DNA of 64,000 nt, from the NCBI GenBank assembly GCA_029465975.1, contig CM055760.1, positions 1,443,380 to 1,507,379 on the forward strand. Direction: 5' to 3'. Below, one piece after another: positions 11,136 to 23,684 of the stretch. The DNA comes from Dallia pectoralis. Its lineage: Eukaryota; Chordata; Actinopteri; Esociformes; Umbridae. Below the pieces are notes generated by a model. The model was given only the letters and a program-made list of their open reading frames with translations, made no database searches and had not been told where the DNA came from. A program made the translations under genes and the position numbers. The number at the start of each line of letters is the position of its first letter. The stretch's first letter is position 1.

Positions 11136-11433
11136 CGGTTGCATACGGTTGACTAATGGAGATAAGAATCGAACGCAAACCTAAATGACACTTTGTCTAT
11201 GTTTTCATAACTCTGCCCGTGAAGCAAATGACACAAATGTTAACTTTACAGAAACGGCAGAATAGAAAAGTCAGAAAAAAATGTCCATTATAAAAACACT
11301 GATGTAATGTATTTTTAAATACAGTTAACATTATTGTAATCAAAAAATACTTTGCTTCCTGGATTTTATTAATGGTTATCAATGGAGTTATATAGCCTAA
11401 CGGAGCATTTAAAATAACCGGAACTGTCATATG

Positions 11434-12020
11434 GCGCTTTTCCACTACACAGAACCAGCTTGCCTCAGCTCGACTCGACTTTTTTGGTTTTCCACTGGGT
11501 AAAAGTTGTACCTGTACCTGCTTCCAGGTACTTTTTTTCGTACCACCTCAGGCGAGGTTCTGAGCGAGGTGAGGCGATACTGAAATGTGACGTGAAAACA
11601 CGGCAGACTGCTGATTGGTCAGAGAATCGTCACTATTCACTGCATCATCATTGCACGCGCCAGATGTAGTATCCTGAGTAATCCCACCATTTTTAAATAG
11701 TTTGGCCAGAGATAGCGTGACAGCTGTACATTATCCATTACGAAAACTATGGCAAACCGAACGAATACGCCGTGAGAAACAGCCACATCGCGCGGATCAA
11801 AGACAGCACACACTCGATTTCCTCCATTGTCTTATGTGTGTGTGGGTGGGTAGCGAGTGTGTGTCGCGTAGAAGATTACGTCACAGCAGTTTCCTGCCGC
11901 GTCGCTATGACGACCGGGTACTATTGCGCAGGTACTATCTGCAATGGAGAACGGAGCAAAAGCGAGCGGAGCCGAGTCGGGCCAAGTCGAGCATGGTTCT
12001 TTGTAGTGGAAAAGCGCGAT
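11434..12020. mobile_element. Non-autonomous TIR DNA element
   Basis: About 590 bp with inverted ends GCGCTTTTCCACTACANAGAACC and subterminal inverted similarity in GCTCGACTCGAC-type words. No transposase is encoded. I could not define an unambiguous target duplication, so the superfamily is left open. This sequence type is common in fish genomes. Confidence 0.75.
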
Positions 12021-13505
12021 TAGATACATAAGAAAATATATTATGATTCATCAGCCTACGGACTCGCAAATTGTCAGGTTTTGACAGAAAGCTCAGCACA
12101 GCAGATTGTTAGGGACAATGATGATGATCTTAGCCAGAGCAGTCCCATTTGGAGAGGCACATTCATGTAACTTTTTCATTTTGGCCCAGATAACGCTAAC
12201 TATATATGAAGACATTATCCCACATGGTCAAGTCAGTTATATTTGAAAAGGTATTTTCAAAGTATTTAATTAATGCGATGCACACATGGTGTCACGTAAT
12301 CCTTATGTTGAAGTGCATTGAGGCACACGTAGAGCATCAATCCGTTTGTGGTGTTTATTTTTAAACAATATATAACAAACATGAAACACAGACATGGAAA
12401 ACGTACATAAACCACTGAACTGTAAATGAAAGCGTGCTTACACAAAGCAATTTTAAACGTTACAAAAACACAGTACACGACTATACGAAGACACTCACCC
12501 ACATAACGACACGTAACATTACATTAATCACAAGAACCCGTTAACCTAACCAAGGACCTTCAATAGCCCACTGATTAACTAACCTATGCCCGGTACTTAG
12601 CTAAACCCAAAACAGCTGTGCTCCTGATCAACATGATACACAGAAGTGCTCTCCCCTAAACACCCTGTAACAACACAGCTCACCCATTCGTGACACATGG
12701 TGAGAAATCTATGTTATACTTACGCACAAAGTACATTCAGTTGAATTATTTAAAATAACCAACAACAACCATGGAAATACAACAGAAAACAGCATAAAAA
12801 TACCACACAAAGACACTATAAATGTATATATAATCTCTCCTATTGCATGTGTTGTCATTAGCAGGAATGACCCTTTCTTAAAGAAATGTAAACTGACAAT
12901 TTAGGTAAATGGCTACCCAATTCTGTTGTTTCTCTAAATCACCTATTCGAATCTAAATTAGAATAGTAGCCTAAAGACCAATTCCAAATTCGTCAATATT
13001 TTGTCTCTAAACTTAGCTGAGCTGTGTTATTTCTGGCTACCTGTAAACCCTCTAGGACTTTATATTACGCTAAGATGACAGTGAAACAACAAAAAATCAT
13101 GGCCGTAGAAGCTTCCGATAGTTTGCCTGTGTGCATGTATTTTGAAGGCTACCTTCAGACTCCGGAAGGTATCACGTTTATCAACTATTACCTTTGGATG
13201 TTCGCTGCTGTATTTTCTAGCTTTGTCACTGAAGTACAGGCAGCTTATGGGTTTTTGCCGGCGTTTTTTCCTTCTTACTTTTTATAAAGTCTTGGTGCTC
13301 GGGTGACGGCTTTTAAGATGCGGAATCATATTTGTAGTGTTGAACGAGTGTTGTTTTACGCCTCCTCGCATCACTTGTGCTTTACAACTACTGAAAATAG
13401 CACGTTTGTTATCTGTTTTACAGATCTCTAAATATCTCCACACAGCCGATATGTAGGTAGTTTAAGTTGCTGGCGTTCATGCTACGTTCACAGTCGTCAC
13501 GCGCG
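12021..13505. other. No feature recognised
   Basis: About 1.5 kb of AT-rich DNA. One 87-codon frame (13024-13287) has no recognisable domain, and nothing around it suggests a gene. Confidence 0.45.
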
Positions 13506-13509
13506 CATA

Positions 13510-13600
13510 GTAAACACGCCACACTATCGATGCCGATATAGATCATTTTAAGCTTTTTTCGGCCGATACCGATTTCGTGCCGATATCATTGTGCATCCCT
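13510..13600 (+). mobile_element. Right end of a hAT-like element
   Basis: GATGCCGATATAG ... CGGCCGATACCGATTTC ... ATTGTGCATCCCTAG is the same kind of terminus as at 6545-6636. Truncated on its left. Confidence 0.45.
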
Positions 13601-13602
13601 AG

Positions 13603-14059
13603 TGCAAACCATAGTGCGCAAGAATTATGCACCATGGAACCGCCATACCATCTAGGAGACGTGCTCTGTCTTCTAGAGATGAACATACTTTGCTGTGAAA
13701 TGTGCAAAACAATCCCAGAACAATAGCAAAGGACATTGTGAATATGCTAAAGAAAACAGGTACAAAAGTATTTATATCGACATAACCTGAAAGGCTGCTA
13801 GACACGGAAGAAGTCACTGCTTCAAAATCTCCATTAAAAGGACAGACAATGGTTTGCAACTGCACATGATGAAAAAGACCATACTTTTTGAAGAAATGTC
13901 CTCTGACTAATCTCTAATATTATTCTGGCAGTTCACATTCCTAAAATATAGTAGTGATCCTAACTGACCTAAGAAATGAAACAATGCATGTCAGGCTTTG
14001 TGAGAAACTTAGTTAAAATGTATTTGGCTATGGTTTATATAAACTTCCGACTTCAACTG
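13603..14059 (+). pseudogene. Sleeping-Beauty-type Tc1 relic, N-terminal part plus right TIR
   Basis: 13603-13920 reads, with several stops, as the DNA-binding half of a Tc1 transposase: HHGTAIPSRRRALSSRDEHTL, then NPRTIAKDIVNMLKKTGTKV (the second HTH helix region). The catalytic domain is absent. At 14010-14059 is a right terminal repeat ending AACTTCCGACTTCAACTG followed by TA, the sequence type of salmonid Tc1 elements. An old, internally deleted copy. Confidence 0.75.
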
Positions 14060-14060
14060 T

Positions 14061-14820
14061 AAGTGACGGCAGACCTTTTTGGGGATTACATAAAACCTGG
14101 ACTTCTTGGAAATACTGTAAATCAAGTTCCCTAAGACCAAGCAAGTGAAGTATGATTTCAGGCTTTCAGAAAGGTCACTCAACTAAGACCGATCCGCTCT
14201 GTCAAACAGTGTTTTTGCACTGCACAAGCTGACTGTCGTTCCTCATGCTGTTACGTCTATGCCCTCCCTTTGACATTGTGAGCCATCTGATTCTCCGTAC
14301 AAAACTGTGATGTCTCAGACTGAGTATACTCTAAAATACTTATCTGTCAGGTCGCTTCTCCTAGGTGACGTGGAGAAAATCTCTTTCTGCTCTACAAGTT
14401 CTTGGCCGTTTAACTTTTTTTCTATGCATCAATTGGTAACATATTCTCACATGGTTTCTCCTATCACTTCTCAGCATATGACTGAACTACTTTTAGTGTT
14501 GGCTCCCGAGAAAGACTTTTTGCTTGTGACAGACTTTTTTGGCTTAATATACTGTATTTATTTATATTTATTAATACAGAGAATTAAGAGACCAAGTAAA
14601 TACAGAATCCACATTCTCTTTTAGAGATGCTCTCTGTAAAACAACAATATAAAAATGGAAATAAAACATACATTAAGAGTATTATCGAGTAGCAACATAA
14701 AAGTTGCTCGCACAATATTGTTAGATTGTTTAGATGACATGCATGATTTATTTCTATAAAATTAACACATTTTAATCTTTTGTGTTTTCACCAGTTCACA
14801 AAAATCTGTTTTTGAAAAGT
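14061..14820. other. No feature recognised
   Basis: AT-rich spacer. A 105-codon frame at 14307-14624 lacks any recognisable motif. Confidence 0.4.
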
Positions 14821-14829
14821 AGTCTAACA

Positions 14830-15450
14830 TCATAAAGACTTTAAGAATCCTCTCAGAAAACTCTTAATTCAGCTTAAAATCTTTTACGTAGGAGTCTTAG
14901 CTTAAGAGCAATTCGGGACCGATCTGAGAGCAACTCTGAGTAAGGAAAAGACAAGACCATTCATCTAAGTGAGAAGGCATGGCTGACCCCATTGCTATGT
15001 ATGACACAATATTTTGAAGACTGTGATTGGTTGGTTGTCCAAGAAGGAAAAAAAATTTGATTTTATGTATAGGGTCTATTCTACGTCTTCACTTTGAAAT
15101 TACATCCGTAATTTTTTCCCATGTGGCCGTTCTCATACACACACATTATATATGTGTATATAAATCCTTTAATTATTTACAATGCTGTTAATTTCCTATA
15201 AGGAATTTGATTGGCTTAGAATGATAAAATAGTTATTTTAAGGATTAAGATGCTTTATGAATTACTTTTATCTTTACTAGGATTTTTCTTCAATGGGCGT
15301 TTACTCTTACAATTGAAGGAAAAATCCTAGTAAAGATAAAAGTAATTCATAAAGCATCTTAATCCTTAAAAGAGGTCTTAAGTTCAAAATTGTTAGGAGC
15401 ACGGACGAGGACTTTTAAGAGGCTTAAGAGTTTCTTTAGCAGAGGAGAAA
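14830..15450. mobile_element. PIF/Harbinger-like terminal region with inverted copies
   Basis: 14837 onwards (CATAAAGACTTTAAGAATCC..., CTTAGCTTAAGAGC) and 15346 onwards (CATAAAGCATCTTAATCC..., GGCTTAAGAGTTTC) are similar termini; the first faces an inverted copy ending near 15262. This suggests a small MITE (about 14837-15262) lying inverted against the left end of the Harbinger element whose coding remnant follows at 15451. No 3-bp target duplication could be fixed. Confidence 0.5.
15236..15371. repeat. Long near-perfect palindrome
   Basis: Arms 15236-15294 and 15312-15371 are reverse complements with 52 consecutive matching bases from the outer end, then a single-base indel. The loop is 17 nt (15295-15311). 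Such a structure would form a very stable hairpin as single-stranded DNA or RNA. Confidence 0.97.
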
Positions 15451-15633
15451 ATGGCCGAAAGACGAAGAGGGAGAAGAAATGTGTTGCAGACAAAGGATGA
15501 CATTGAGTAAATAAGACGCTATATATTAGATCGTGCAGGGATCATGTTTGTTACTGATCTTATTAGAGACGTGCTAACATCTCAGACACAGCACAGAAAA
15601 GCCATAATGCCAGAAATGAACGTAATCACTATG
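15451..15633 (+). pseudogene. HARBI1-like transposase, N-terminal fragment
   Basis: Starts at ATG 15451 (MAERRRGRRN). An in-frame stop follows DDIE, and after it the frame continues with IRRYILDRAGIMFVTDLI and RDVLTSQTQHRKAIMPEMNV, which matches the N-terminal helical region before the catalytic core in PIF/Harbinger transposases and the vertebrate HARBI1 protein. It ends at a stop at 15633. The catalytic part continues only at 19985, on the far side of the 67-bp array. Confidence 0.75.
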
Positions 15634-15803
15634 TAGAGTTTAGTTTAGCCTTAGTTTGACGCTCAAATATTCCCTTAATAAACAATTCGATCAAGTTTTT
15701 TTCGTTTTCGTCTTCGTAACAAATAATAATTGGCACAAAGTATCAACGTATCAAAATACTGAACAACATTGAAGTGAAAATACGACTTAATAGTAAACAA
15801 AAA

Positions 15804-18800
15804 AGAGATAGTTAGATGTCTATAAAATGTATGGCTCCATTCTTATCCATGTCTAACTCCAACTAACACAATATAGAGTTAGATGTCTATAAACTGTATG
15901 GCTCCATTCTTATCCATGTCTAACTCCAACTAACACAATATAGAGTTAGATGTCTATAAACTGTATGGCTCCATTCTTATCCATGTCTAATTCCAACTAA
16001 CACAATATAGAGTTAGATGTCTATAAACTCTATGGCTCCATTCTTATCCATGTCTAACTCCAACTAACACAATAGAGAGTTAGATGTCTATAAACTGTAT
16101 GGCTCCATTCTTATCCATGTTTAACTCCAACTAACATAATATAGAGTTAGATGTCTATAAACTGTATGGCTCCATTCTTATCCATGTCTAATTCCAACTA
16201 ACACAATATAGAGTTAGATGTCTATAAACTCTATGGCTCCATTCTTATCCATGTTTAACTCCAACTAACACAATATAGAGTTAGATGTCTATAAACTGTA
16301 TGGCTCTATTCTTATCCATGTCTAACTCCAACTAACACAATATAGAGTTAGATGTCTATAAACTGTGTGGCTCTATTCTTATCCATGTCTAACTCTAACT
16401 AACACAATATAGAGTTAGATGTCTATAAACTGTATGGCTCCATTCTTATCCATGTCTAACTCCAACTAACACAATATAGAGTTAGATGTCTATAAACTGT
16501 GTGGCTCCATTCTTATCCATGTCTAACTCTAACTAACACAATATATAGTTAGATGTCTATAAACTGTATGGCTCCATTCTTATCCATGTCTAACTCCAAC
16601 TAACATAATATAGAGTTAGATGTCTATAAACTGTATGGCTCCATTCTTATCCATGTCTAACTCTAACTAACACAATATAGAGTTAGATGTCTATAAACTG
16701 TATGGCTCTATTCTTATCCATGTTTAACTCCAACTAACACAATATAGAGTTAGATGTCTATAAACTGTATGGCTCCATTCTTATCCATGTCTAACTCCAA
16801 CTAACACAATATAGAGTTAGATGTCTATAAACTGTATGGCTCCATTCTTATCCATGTTTAACTCCAACTAACACAATATAGAGTTAGATGTCTATAAACT
16901 GTATGGCTCCATTCTTATCCATGTCTAACTCCAACTAACACAATATAGAGTTAGATGTCTATAAACTGTATGGCTCCATTCTTATCCATGTCTAACTCCA
17001 ACTAACACAATATAGAGTTAGATGTCTATAAACTGTATGGCTCCATTCTTATCCATGTCTAACTCCAACTAACACAATATAGAGTTAGATGTCTATAAAC
17101 TGTATGGCTCCATTCTTATCCATGTCTAACTCCAACTAACACAATATAGAGTTAGATGTCTATAAACTGTATGGCTCTATTCTTATCCATGTCTAACTCC
17201 AACTAACACAATATAGAGTTAGATGTCTATAAACTGTATGGCTCCATTCTTATCCATGTCTAACTCCAACTAACACAATATAGAGTTAGATGTCTATAAA
17301 CTGTATGGCTCCATTCTTATCCATGTCTAACTCCAACTAACACAATATAGAGTTAGATGTCTATAAACTGTATGGCTCCATTCTTATCCATGTCTAACTC
17401 CAACTAACACAATATAGAGTTAGATGTCTATAAACTGTATGGCTCCATTCTTATCCATGTCTAACTCTAACTAACACAATATAGAGTTAGATGTCTATAA
17501 ACTCTATGGCTCCATTCTTATCCATGTCTAACTCCAACTAACACAATATAGAGTTAGATGTCTATAAACTGTATGGCTCTATTCTTATCCATGTCTAACT
17601 CCAACTAACACAATATAGAGTTAGATGTCTATAAACTGTATGGCTCCATTCTTATCCATGTCTAACTCCAACTAACACAATATAGAGATAGATGTCTATA
17701 AACTGTATGGCTCCATTCTTATCCATGTCTAACTCCAACTAACACAATATAGAGTTAGATGTCTATAAACCGTATGGCTCTATTCTTATCCATGTCTAAC
17801 TCCAACTAACACAATATATAGTTAGATGTCTATAAACTGTATGGCTCCATTCTTATCCATGTCTAACTCCAACTAACACAATATAGAGTTAGATGTCTAT
17901 AAACTGTATGGCTCCATTCTTATCCATGTTTAACTCCAACTAACACAATATAGAGTTAGATGTCTATAAACTGTATGGCTCCATTCTTATCCATGTCTAA
18001 CTCCAACTAACACAATATAGAGTTAGATGTCTATAAACTGTATGGCTCCATTCTTATCCATGTCTAACTCCAACTAACACAATATAGAGTTAGATGTCTA
18101 TAAACTGTATGGCTCCATTCTTATCCATGTCTAACTCCAACTAACACAATATAGAGTTAGATGTCTATAAACTGTATGGCTCCATTCTTATCCATGTCTA
18201 ACTCCAACTAACACAATATAGAGTTAGATGTCTATAAACTGTATGGCTCCATTCTTATCCATGTCTAACTCTAACTAACACAATATATAGTTTGATGTCT
18301 ATAAACTGTATGGCTCCATTCTTATCCATGTCTAACTCCAACTAACACAATATAGAGTTAGATGTCTATAAACTGTATGGCTCCATTCTTATCCATGTCT
18401 AACTCCAACTAACATAATATAGAGTTAGATGTCTATAAACTGTATGGCTCCATTCTTATCCATGTCTAACTCCAACTAACACAATATAGAGTTAGATGTC
18501 TATAAACTGTATGGCTCCATTCTTATCCATGTCTAACTCCAACTAACACAATATAGAGATAGATGTCTATAAACTGTATGGCTCCATTCTTATCCATGTC
18601 TAACTCCAACTAACATAATATAGAGTTAGATGTCTATAAACTGTATGGCTCCATTCTTATCCATGTCTAACTCCAACTAACATAATATAGAGTTAGATGT
18701 CTATAAACTGTGTGGCTCTATTCTTATCCATGTCTAACTCCAACTAACACAATATAGAGTTAGATGTCTATAAACTGTGTGGCTCTATTCTTATCCATGT

Positions 18801-19824
18801 CTAACTCCAACTAACACAATATAGAGTTAGATGTCTATAAACTGTATGGCTCCATTCTTATCCATGTCTAACTCCAACTAACACAATATAGAGTTAGATG
18901 TCTATAAACTGTATGGCTCCATTCTTATCCATGTCTAACTCCAACTAACACAATATAGAGTTAGATGTCTATAAACTGTGTGGCTCTATTCTTATCCATG
19001 TCTAACTCCAACTAACACAATATAGAGTTAGATGTCTATAAACTGTATGGCTCCATTCTTATCCATGTCTAACTCTAACTAACACAATATAGAGTTAGAT
19101 GTCTATAAACTGTATGGCTCCATTCTTATCCATGTCTAACTCCAACTAACACAATATAGAGTTAGATGTCTATAAACTGTATGGCTCCATTCTTATCCAT
19201 GTTTAACTCCAACTAACACAATATAGAGTTAGATGTCTATAAACTGTATGGCTCCATTCTTATCCATGTCTAACTCCAACTAACACAATATAGAGTTAGA
19301 TGTCTATAAACTGTATGGCTCCATTCTTATCCATGTTTAACTCCAACTAACACAATATATAGTTAGATGTCTATAAACTGTATGGCTCTATTCTTATCCA
19401 TGTCTAACTCCAACTAACACAATATAGAGTTAGATGTCTATAAACTGTATGGCTCTATTCTTATCCATGTCTAACTTCAACTAACACAATATAGAGTTAG
19501 ATGTCTATAAACTGTATGGCTCCATTCTTATCCATGTCTAACTCCAACTAACACAATATATAGTTAGATGTCTATAAACTGTGTGGCTCTATTCTTATCC
19601 ATGCCTAACTCCAACTAACACAATATAGAGTTAGATGTCTATAAACTGTGTGGCTCCATTCTTATCCATGTCTAATTCCAACTAACACAATATATAGTTA
19701 GATGTCTATAAACTGTGTGGCTCTATTCTTATCCATGTCTAACTCCAACTAACACAATATAGAGTTAGATGTCTATAAACTGTGTGGCTCTATTCTTATC
19801 CATGCCTAACTCCAACTAACACAA
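15804..19824 (+). repeat. 67-bp minisatellite array, about 60 copies
   Basis: About 4.02 kb of head-to-tail units with a strict 67-bp period (phase GTTAGATGTCTATAAACTGT at 15811, 15878, 15945 and so on). Copies differ by a few recurring variants (GTATGG/GTGTGG, CTCCATTC/CTCTATTC, GTCTAAC/GTTTAAC, TAGAG/TATAG). Each unit carries GAGTTAGA and TCTAACTC, an 8-bp inverted pair about 34 nt apart, so each can fold. It lies between the N-terminal and catalytic fragments of a Harbinger transposase. Confidence 0.98.
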
Positions 19825-19984
19825 AAGAACCTTCTAATTATTCCAGTGAATATCAAACCCCAAAACCAATTAAAGGTGCGCACAGATATTAGAAAACAAC
19901 ACTAATAACCACCTCATCACAATTCTTACGTGGCATTCATATATATTTATATATATATTTGGATTAATCAATAAAACTGCACTT

Positions 19985-20158
19985 ATGAATATAGCAGGCT
20001 TCCCCGGTGTTGTCGGAGTAATTGATGGAACCCACATCCAAATTATTGCACCGTCGGAAGATGAGGACGTTTATGTTAATAAAAATAGATACCACAGCAT
20101 AAACGTTCAAGTTATATGGAGGGTTGTAAATATCCGTATTCACAGACAGGAGGAGTGA
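19985..20158 (+). pseudogene. HARBI1-like transposase, first catalytic block
   Basis: 57 codons with GFPGVVGVIDGTHIQIIAP, SEDEDVYVN and RYHSINVQV, the strongly conserved block around the first catalytic Asp (VIDGTHI) of PIF/Harbinger DDE transposases. It ends at a stop at 20156-20158, and the second Asp and the Glu blocks were not found downstream. With 15451-15633 it represents one element interrupted by the minisatellite. Confidence 0.88.
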
Positions 20159-20159
20159 G

Positions 20160-23090
20160 TATATACTGTATATAACATGTATACAACATACAATGCCATG
20201 GCTCATTGCAGTAGGTAGAACCCATACTGAAAAATGATGCATGGTAAATGGGACGAATATTTTTTACAAACAAAAGTATTTCCCAAAATACAATATTACA
20301 TTTTTCTCATGGCTGTAACAATTTAAGAAACCACTTGGAGGCACTACAGCTGTTCTTTCAAACGAACAGTGAGGAATTCACACTTACAGAGAAACTGCTA
20401 AAGTGGTTGCTTGAGTGGTTAACAACATATGTTTTTGTCCGCTATAAACCTACATCCTATGGAGAAGTAAGGCATTTTCAATAACAGAGCAACTGCTGTG
20501 ATGTTGAAATCCACTGACGAACATTACTAATCTTCCTCATTAGATAAGAAAAGACCGGTCCTATCCGAGTCCATCTAGCCATTAGGAAAACAAACAGAAG
20601 AACTATACCATGTACTTTTTAGGAATGGAAACCCCTAGATTTCCTGAGAAAACTAGTCACCCCATAGAATAACACTACCTGCAAGACACACTGAAGCTAA
20701 CATGTAAAAAATAATACTTAAATTCTTGCATGAACCCTGTCCTCGTACCATTTTAGCTTGAAGCTATCCACCTGCCCAGTGTGAGATGATATAGGGAACT
20801 GGTTGTATTATGGGATGCCTCAGCACTGAATAACCATGGAAACGTTAACTCAAGGGGCCTTACTGTGGCATGGCCAGTAAGTCATACTTTCTGTAGCTTT
20901 GAAATTGGCACCCTATTCCCTATGCGAGCCCTGGCTTAAAGTTTTGGTCTAAAATAGAGAATAGGCTTACATTTTTGGTGTGTGGTTTTTGAGAAGGCAG
21001 AACTGCCTGAGGGAAATGCAGCAACGACACAATGAGGCACCCAACTAGCCATTGCACAGGTTTATTATGTATTAGGGAGTCAGGGAAAAAGGGCCGGTGA
21101 CACACTCTGCTTCAATTAGCAGTTGTCTTAACATATTACAAAGTATCAGTTTGTTATGTAGGAAGCCGCTTCGCCGCACTTTAATTTCATGTTCAGTATA
21201 TGGTTTTCAGTTTGTTTTTGGATTGATTTTGTAATTTATTAAAACCAATCAAACGTGATATTTTGCCTGCGCCTGGTTCCTCCCTCTAACACCATCCAAG
21301 TGGTGACACACAGTTCAACCTTGAACAGTTTTCTGGTGTGTCTTTCTCTTGCCGGGTACACAGATTATACTTTTATTTAAACGGAAAACCCCAAATTAAA
21401 AAAAAAAGACAGTGGTTACGGTAAGTGTCAGTGTGACATTATAATACATCCTAACATCTGTGCTGTGCTCAAAGGTCTGGGTAGAACTCAAATGGTCACC
21501 TTGGCTTTTCAACACATTCCTCAAGAGATGTTTTGCTTTGTTGTTAGGACCTCAACAAGCAACTGTGTATTTTACCTGTCTAAACAAAATGTTACAGAAC
21601 ATCATAACTTGATACCATGACAGGCTAGTCCCCTGCACTAGGCAGTACACGCTTTCTTAGACATAGGCAGACACTAGAGGGAGGAGCACAGCGTGGTATC
21701 CACCGTCACAAAAAATCTCCCAGGTTTTCCGCAATGGGTTTATGTTGACATCAAACTTAATAGGCAGCATCATGAAACAAGTAAGCCCTTTTCTCTTCAT
21801 TTGGAGAACTCATACAGATAATTCACTAAACCTGTCCATATGTTTCCCAATTAAACAGATGCCCACATGCTGCCTGTCTGTGGAAATCAAATACACTTTG
21901 CCATGCTCTACCCCCTGTGCCTCGATGGTGATGCACTCTATCAAGTCTGGAGTGCATGTCCCTCTCAACACCTGCATCATAACAAAACAAGCCATGCGTC
22001 AACCCACCCTGATACCGCATTAGAACAAACTGACTGGCTTACAGAGGGGGTTCTCTCCACTTGCACGTGGATGTTGATCGCGTCATCACAAGGCCAACGT
22101 GACAGAGCTCGTTCGCACACCAACATTCTCCGGGGAAGAGCTGTGGGTGAATGTCTGATGATCTATGGGCTACACTGACAGGCTAATGCTGCGCTTGGCA
22201 CCAACAACATCACTAGGAAGTCTTAATCTTGCATGCAAGCTAACCAGTCTGTGGCAAGAGACTTTATTGACCTATAACTGAGTGCACGTTGTTGCCTTCA
22301 TCGCCTGTCTATGATTTAATGGAAAGGAATTTCACGCCTCTTTTCTGTCCCTTTTTTCTGTCCTTCCCACCTTGTCTATTACGTGGTATGCCATGTACCT
22401 TCTTTAAGCGCATTTGCCCTTTATCGGTATCGTGTGTTTTGATATATACAAGATATACTATATACTTTATTGGGGGGGGGTTCTTATTATTTTCATTGAG
22501 AGGAAAGTAAGAAGGAGTGTCTAGGAAAACATACAGGCAAAGAAAGTTGGCCAGTGGAGATGTGCGGGCCAGAGTTGGCTCTTATGCTTTCACACCAGAA
22601 TTCACCACTGTTATGTTGATCCTTGTCTCATCAATCCACAATAATTCCAGGCCACTGCAGATGTTTTAGGCAATCCATGAGCCATACTGATTTAGGGGCC
22701 AACTAGAATTTTTGCATCATGCAGACCATTTAGACCAATGAAGTCCTGAGCAGATAGTGCCTGTATACATGTACCACCTGTAGTGGGTTTCAATTTGACC
22801 CCAGGCTGTTTTAGCTGTATAGAAAATATGGACATTTTACACACATTTGCTGAGATTGTTTTGGCTGATATTGAGGTCACTTTCACATGCATGTTAATGC
22901 AATTTCACAATCTTCACTTCCCCTCCCTCCACCCCGCAGAGGAAAACACACACCACAGACGAAAACACACGCACCCACGCACCTGTGCTCCCGCACTTTG
23001 AGAGGGAAAATATGGTTATGATAGGAAAGAAACATTGTTGGGACAAAAAGGGAATTGTAGATAAACCAAAGCATATTACTCATATGTGAT
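20160..23090. other. Mostly featureless; possible LTR-like segment
   Basis: About 2.9 kb without supported genes. 21155-21310 looks like the 3' part of an LTR (AAGCCGCTTCGCCGC, ATTAAAACC, CTGCGCCTGGTTCC, then GGTGACACA), similar in layout to the solo LTRs elsewhere, but no left end or target duplication was fixed. The 15-mer CAGTGGTTACGGTAA recurs near 21411 and 24117. Confidence 0.35.
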
Positions 23091-23093
23091 TAG

Positions 23094-23684
23094 TGGTGAA
23101 GGTACTGTCATGGTGAAGGTACTGTCATGGTGAAGCTACTGTCATGGTGAAGGTACTGTCATGGTGAAGGTACTGTGATGGTGAAGGTACTGTCATGGTG
23201 AAGGTACTGTGATGGTGAAGGTACTGTGATGGTGAAGGTACTGTCATGGTGAAGGTACTGTCATGGTGAAGGTACTGTCATGGTGAAGCTACTGTCATGG
23301 TGAAGGTACTGTCATGGTGAAGGTACTGTCATGGTGAAGGTACTGTCATGGTGAAGCTACTGTCATGGTGAAGGTACTGTCATGGTATGGGCATCACGGG
23401 GAAGGTACTGCCATGTTATGGGCATCATGTTGAAGGTACTGTCATGGTGAAGGTACTGCCATGTTATGGGCATCATGTTGAAGATACTGTCATGGTATGG
23501 GCATCATGTTGAAGGTACTGTCATGGTATGGGCATCATGTTGAAGGTACTGTCATGGTGAAGGTACTGTCATGGTGAAGGTACTGTCATGGTATGGGCAT
23601 CATGGTGAAGGTACTGTCATGGTGAAGGTACTGTCATGGTGAAGGAACTGTCATGGTATGGGCATCACGGTGAAGGTACTGTCA
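23094..23684 (+). repeat. 17-bp minisatellite with a compound second half
   Basis: Unit ATGGTGAAGGTACTGTC, about 18 regular copies to 23385. After that it is interspersed with ATGGGCATCATGTTGAAGG variants, giving a larger irregular unit to 23684. CATGGTGA / GATGGTGA variants alternate. An open frame through it is accidental. Confidence 0.95.

Noticed and set aside
15804..19824. Regular repeats considered as a CRISPR array
   Set aside because: Units are contiguous 67-mers without unique spacers, in a vertebrate context.
21130..21322. A complete solo LTR
   Set aside because: The 3' part looks LTR-like, but the left end and a 5-bp duplication could not be matched (at best 4 of 5 bases).
22580..22680. 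Minus-strand LELLWIDETR-like stretch as a Tc1 transposase
   Set aside because: Only one short motif-like string, with no following catalytic blocks or terminal repeats.
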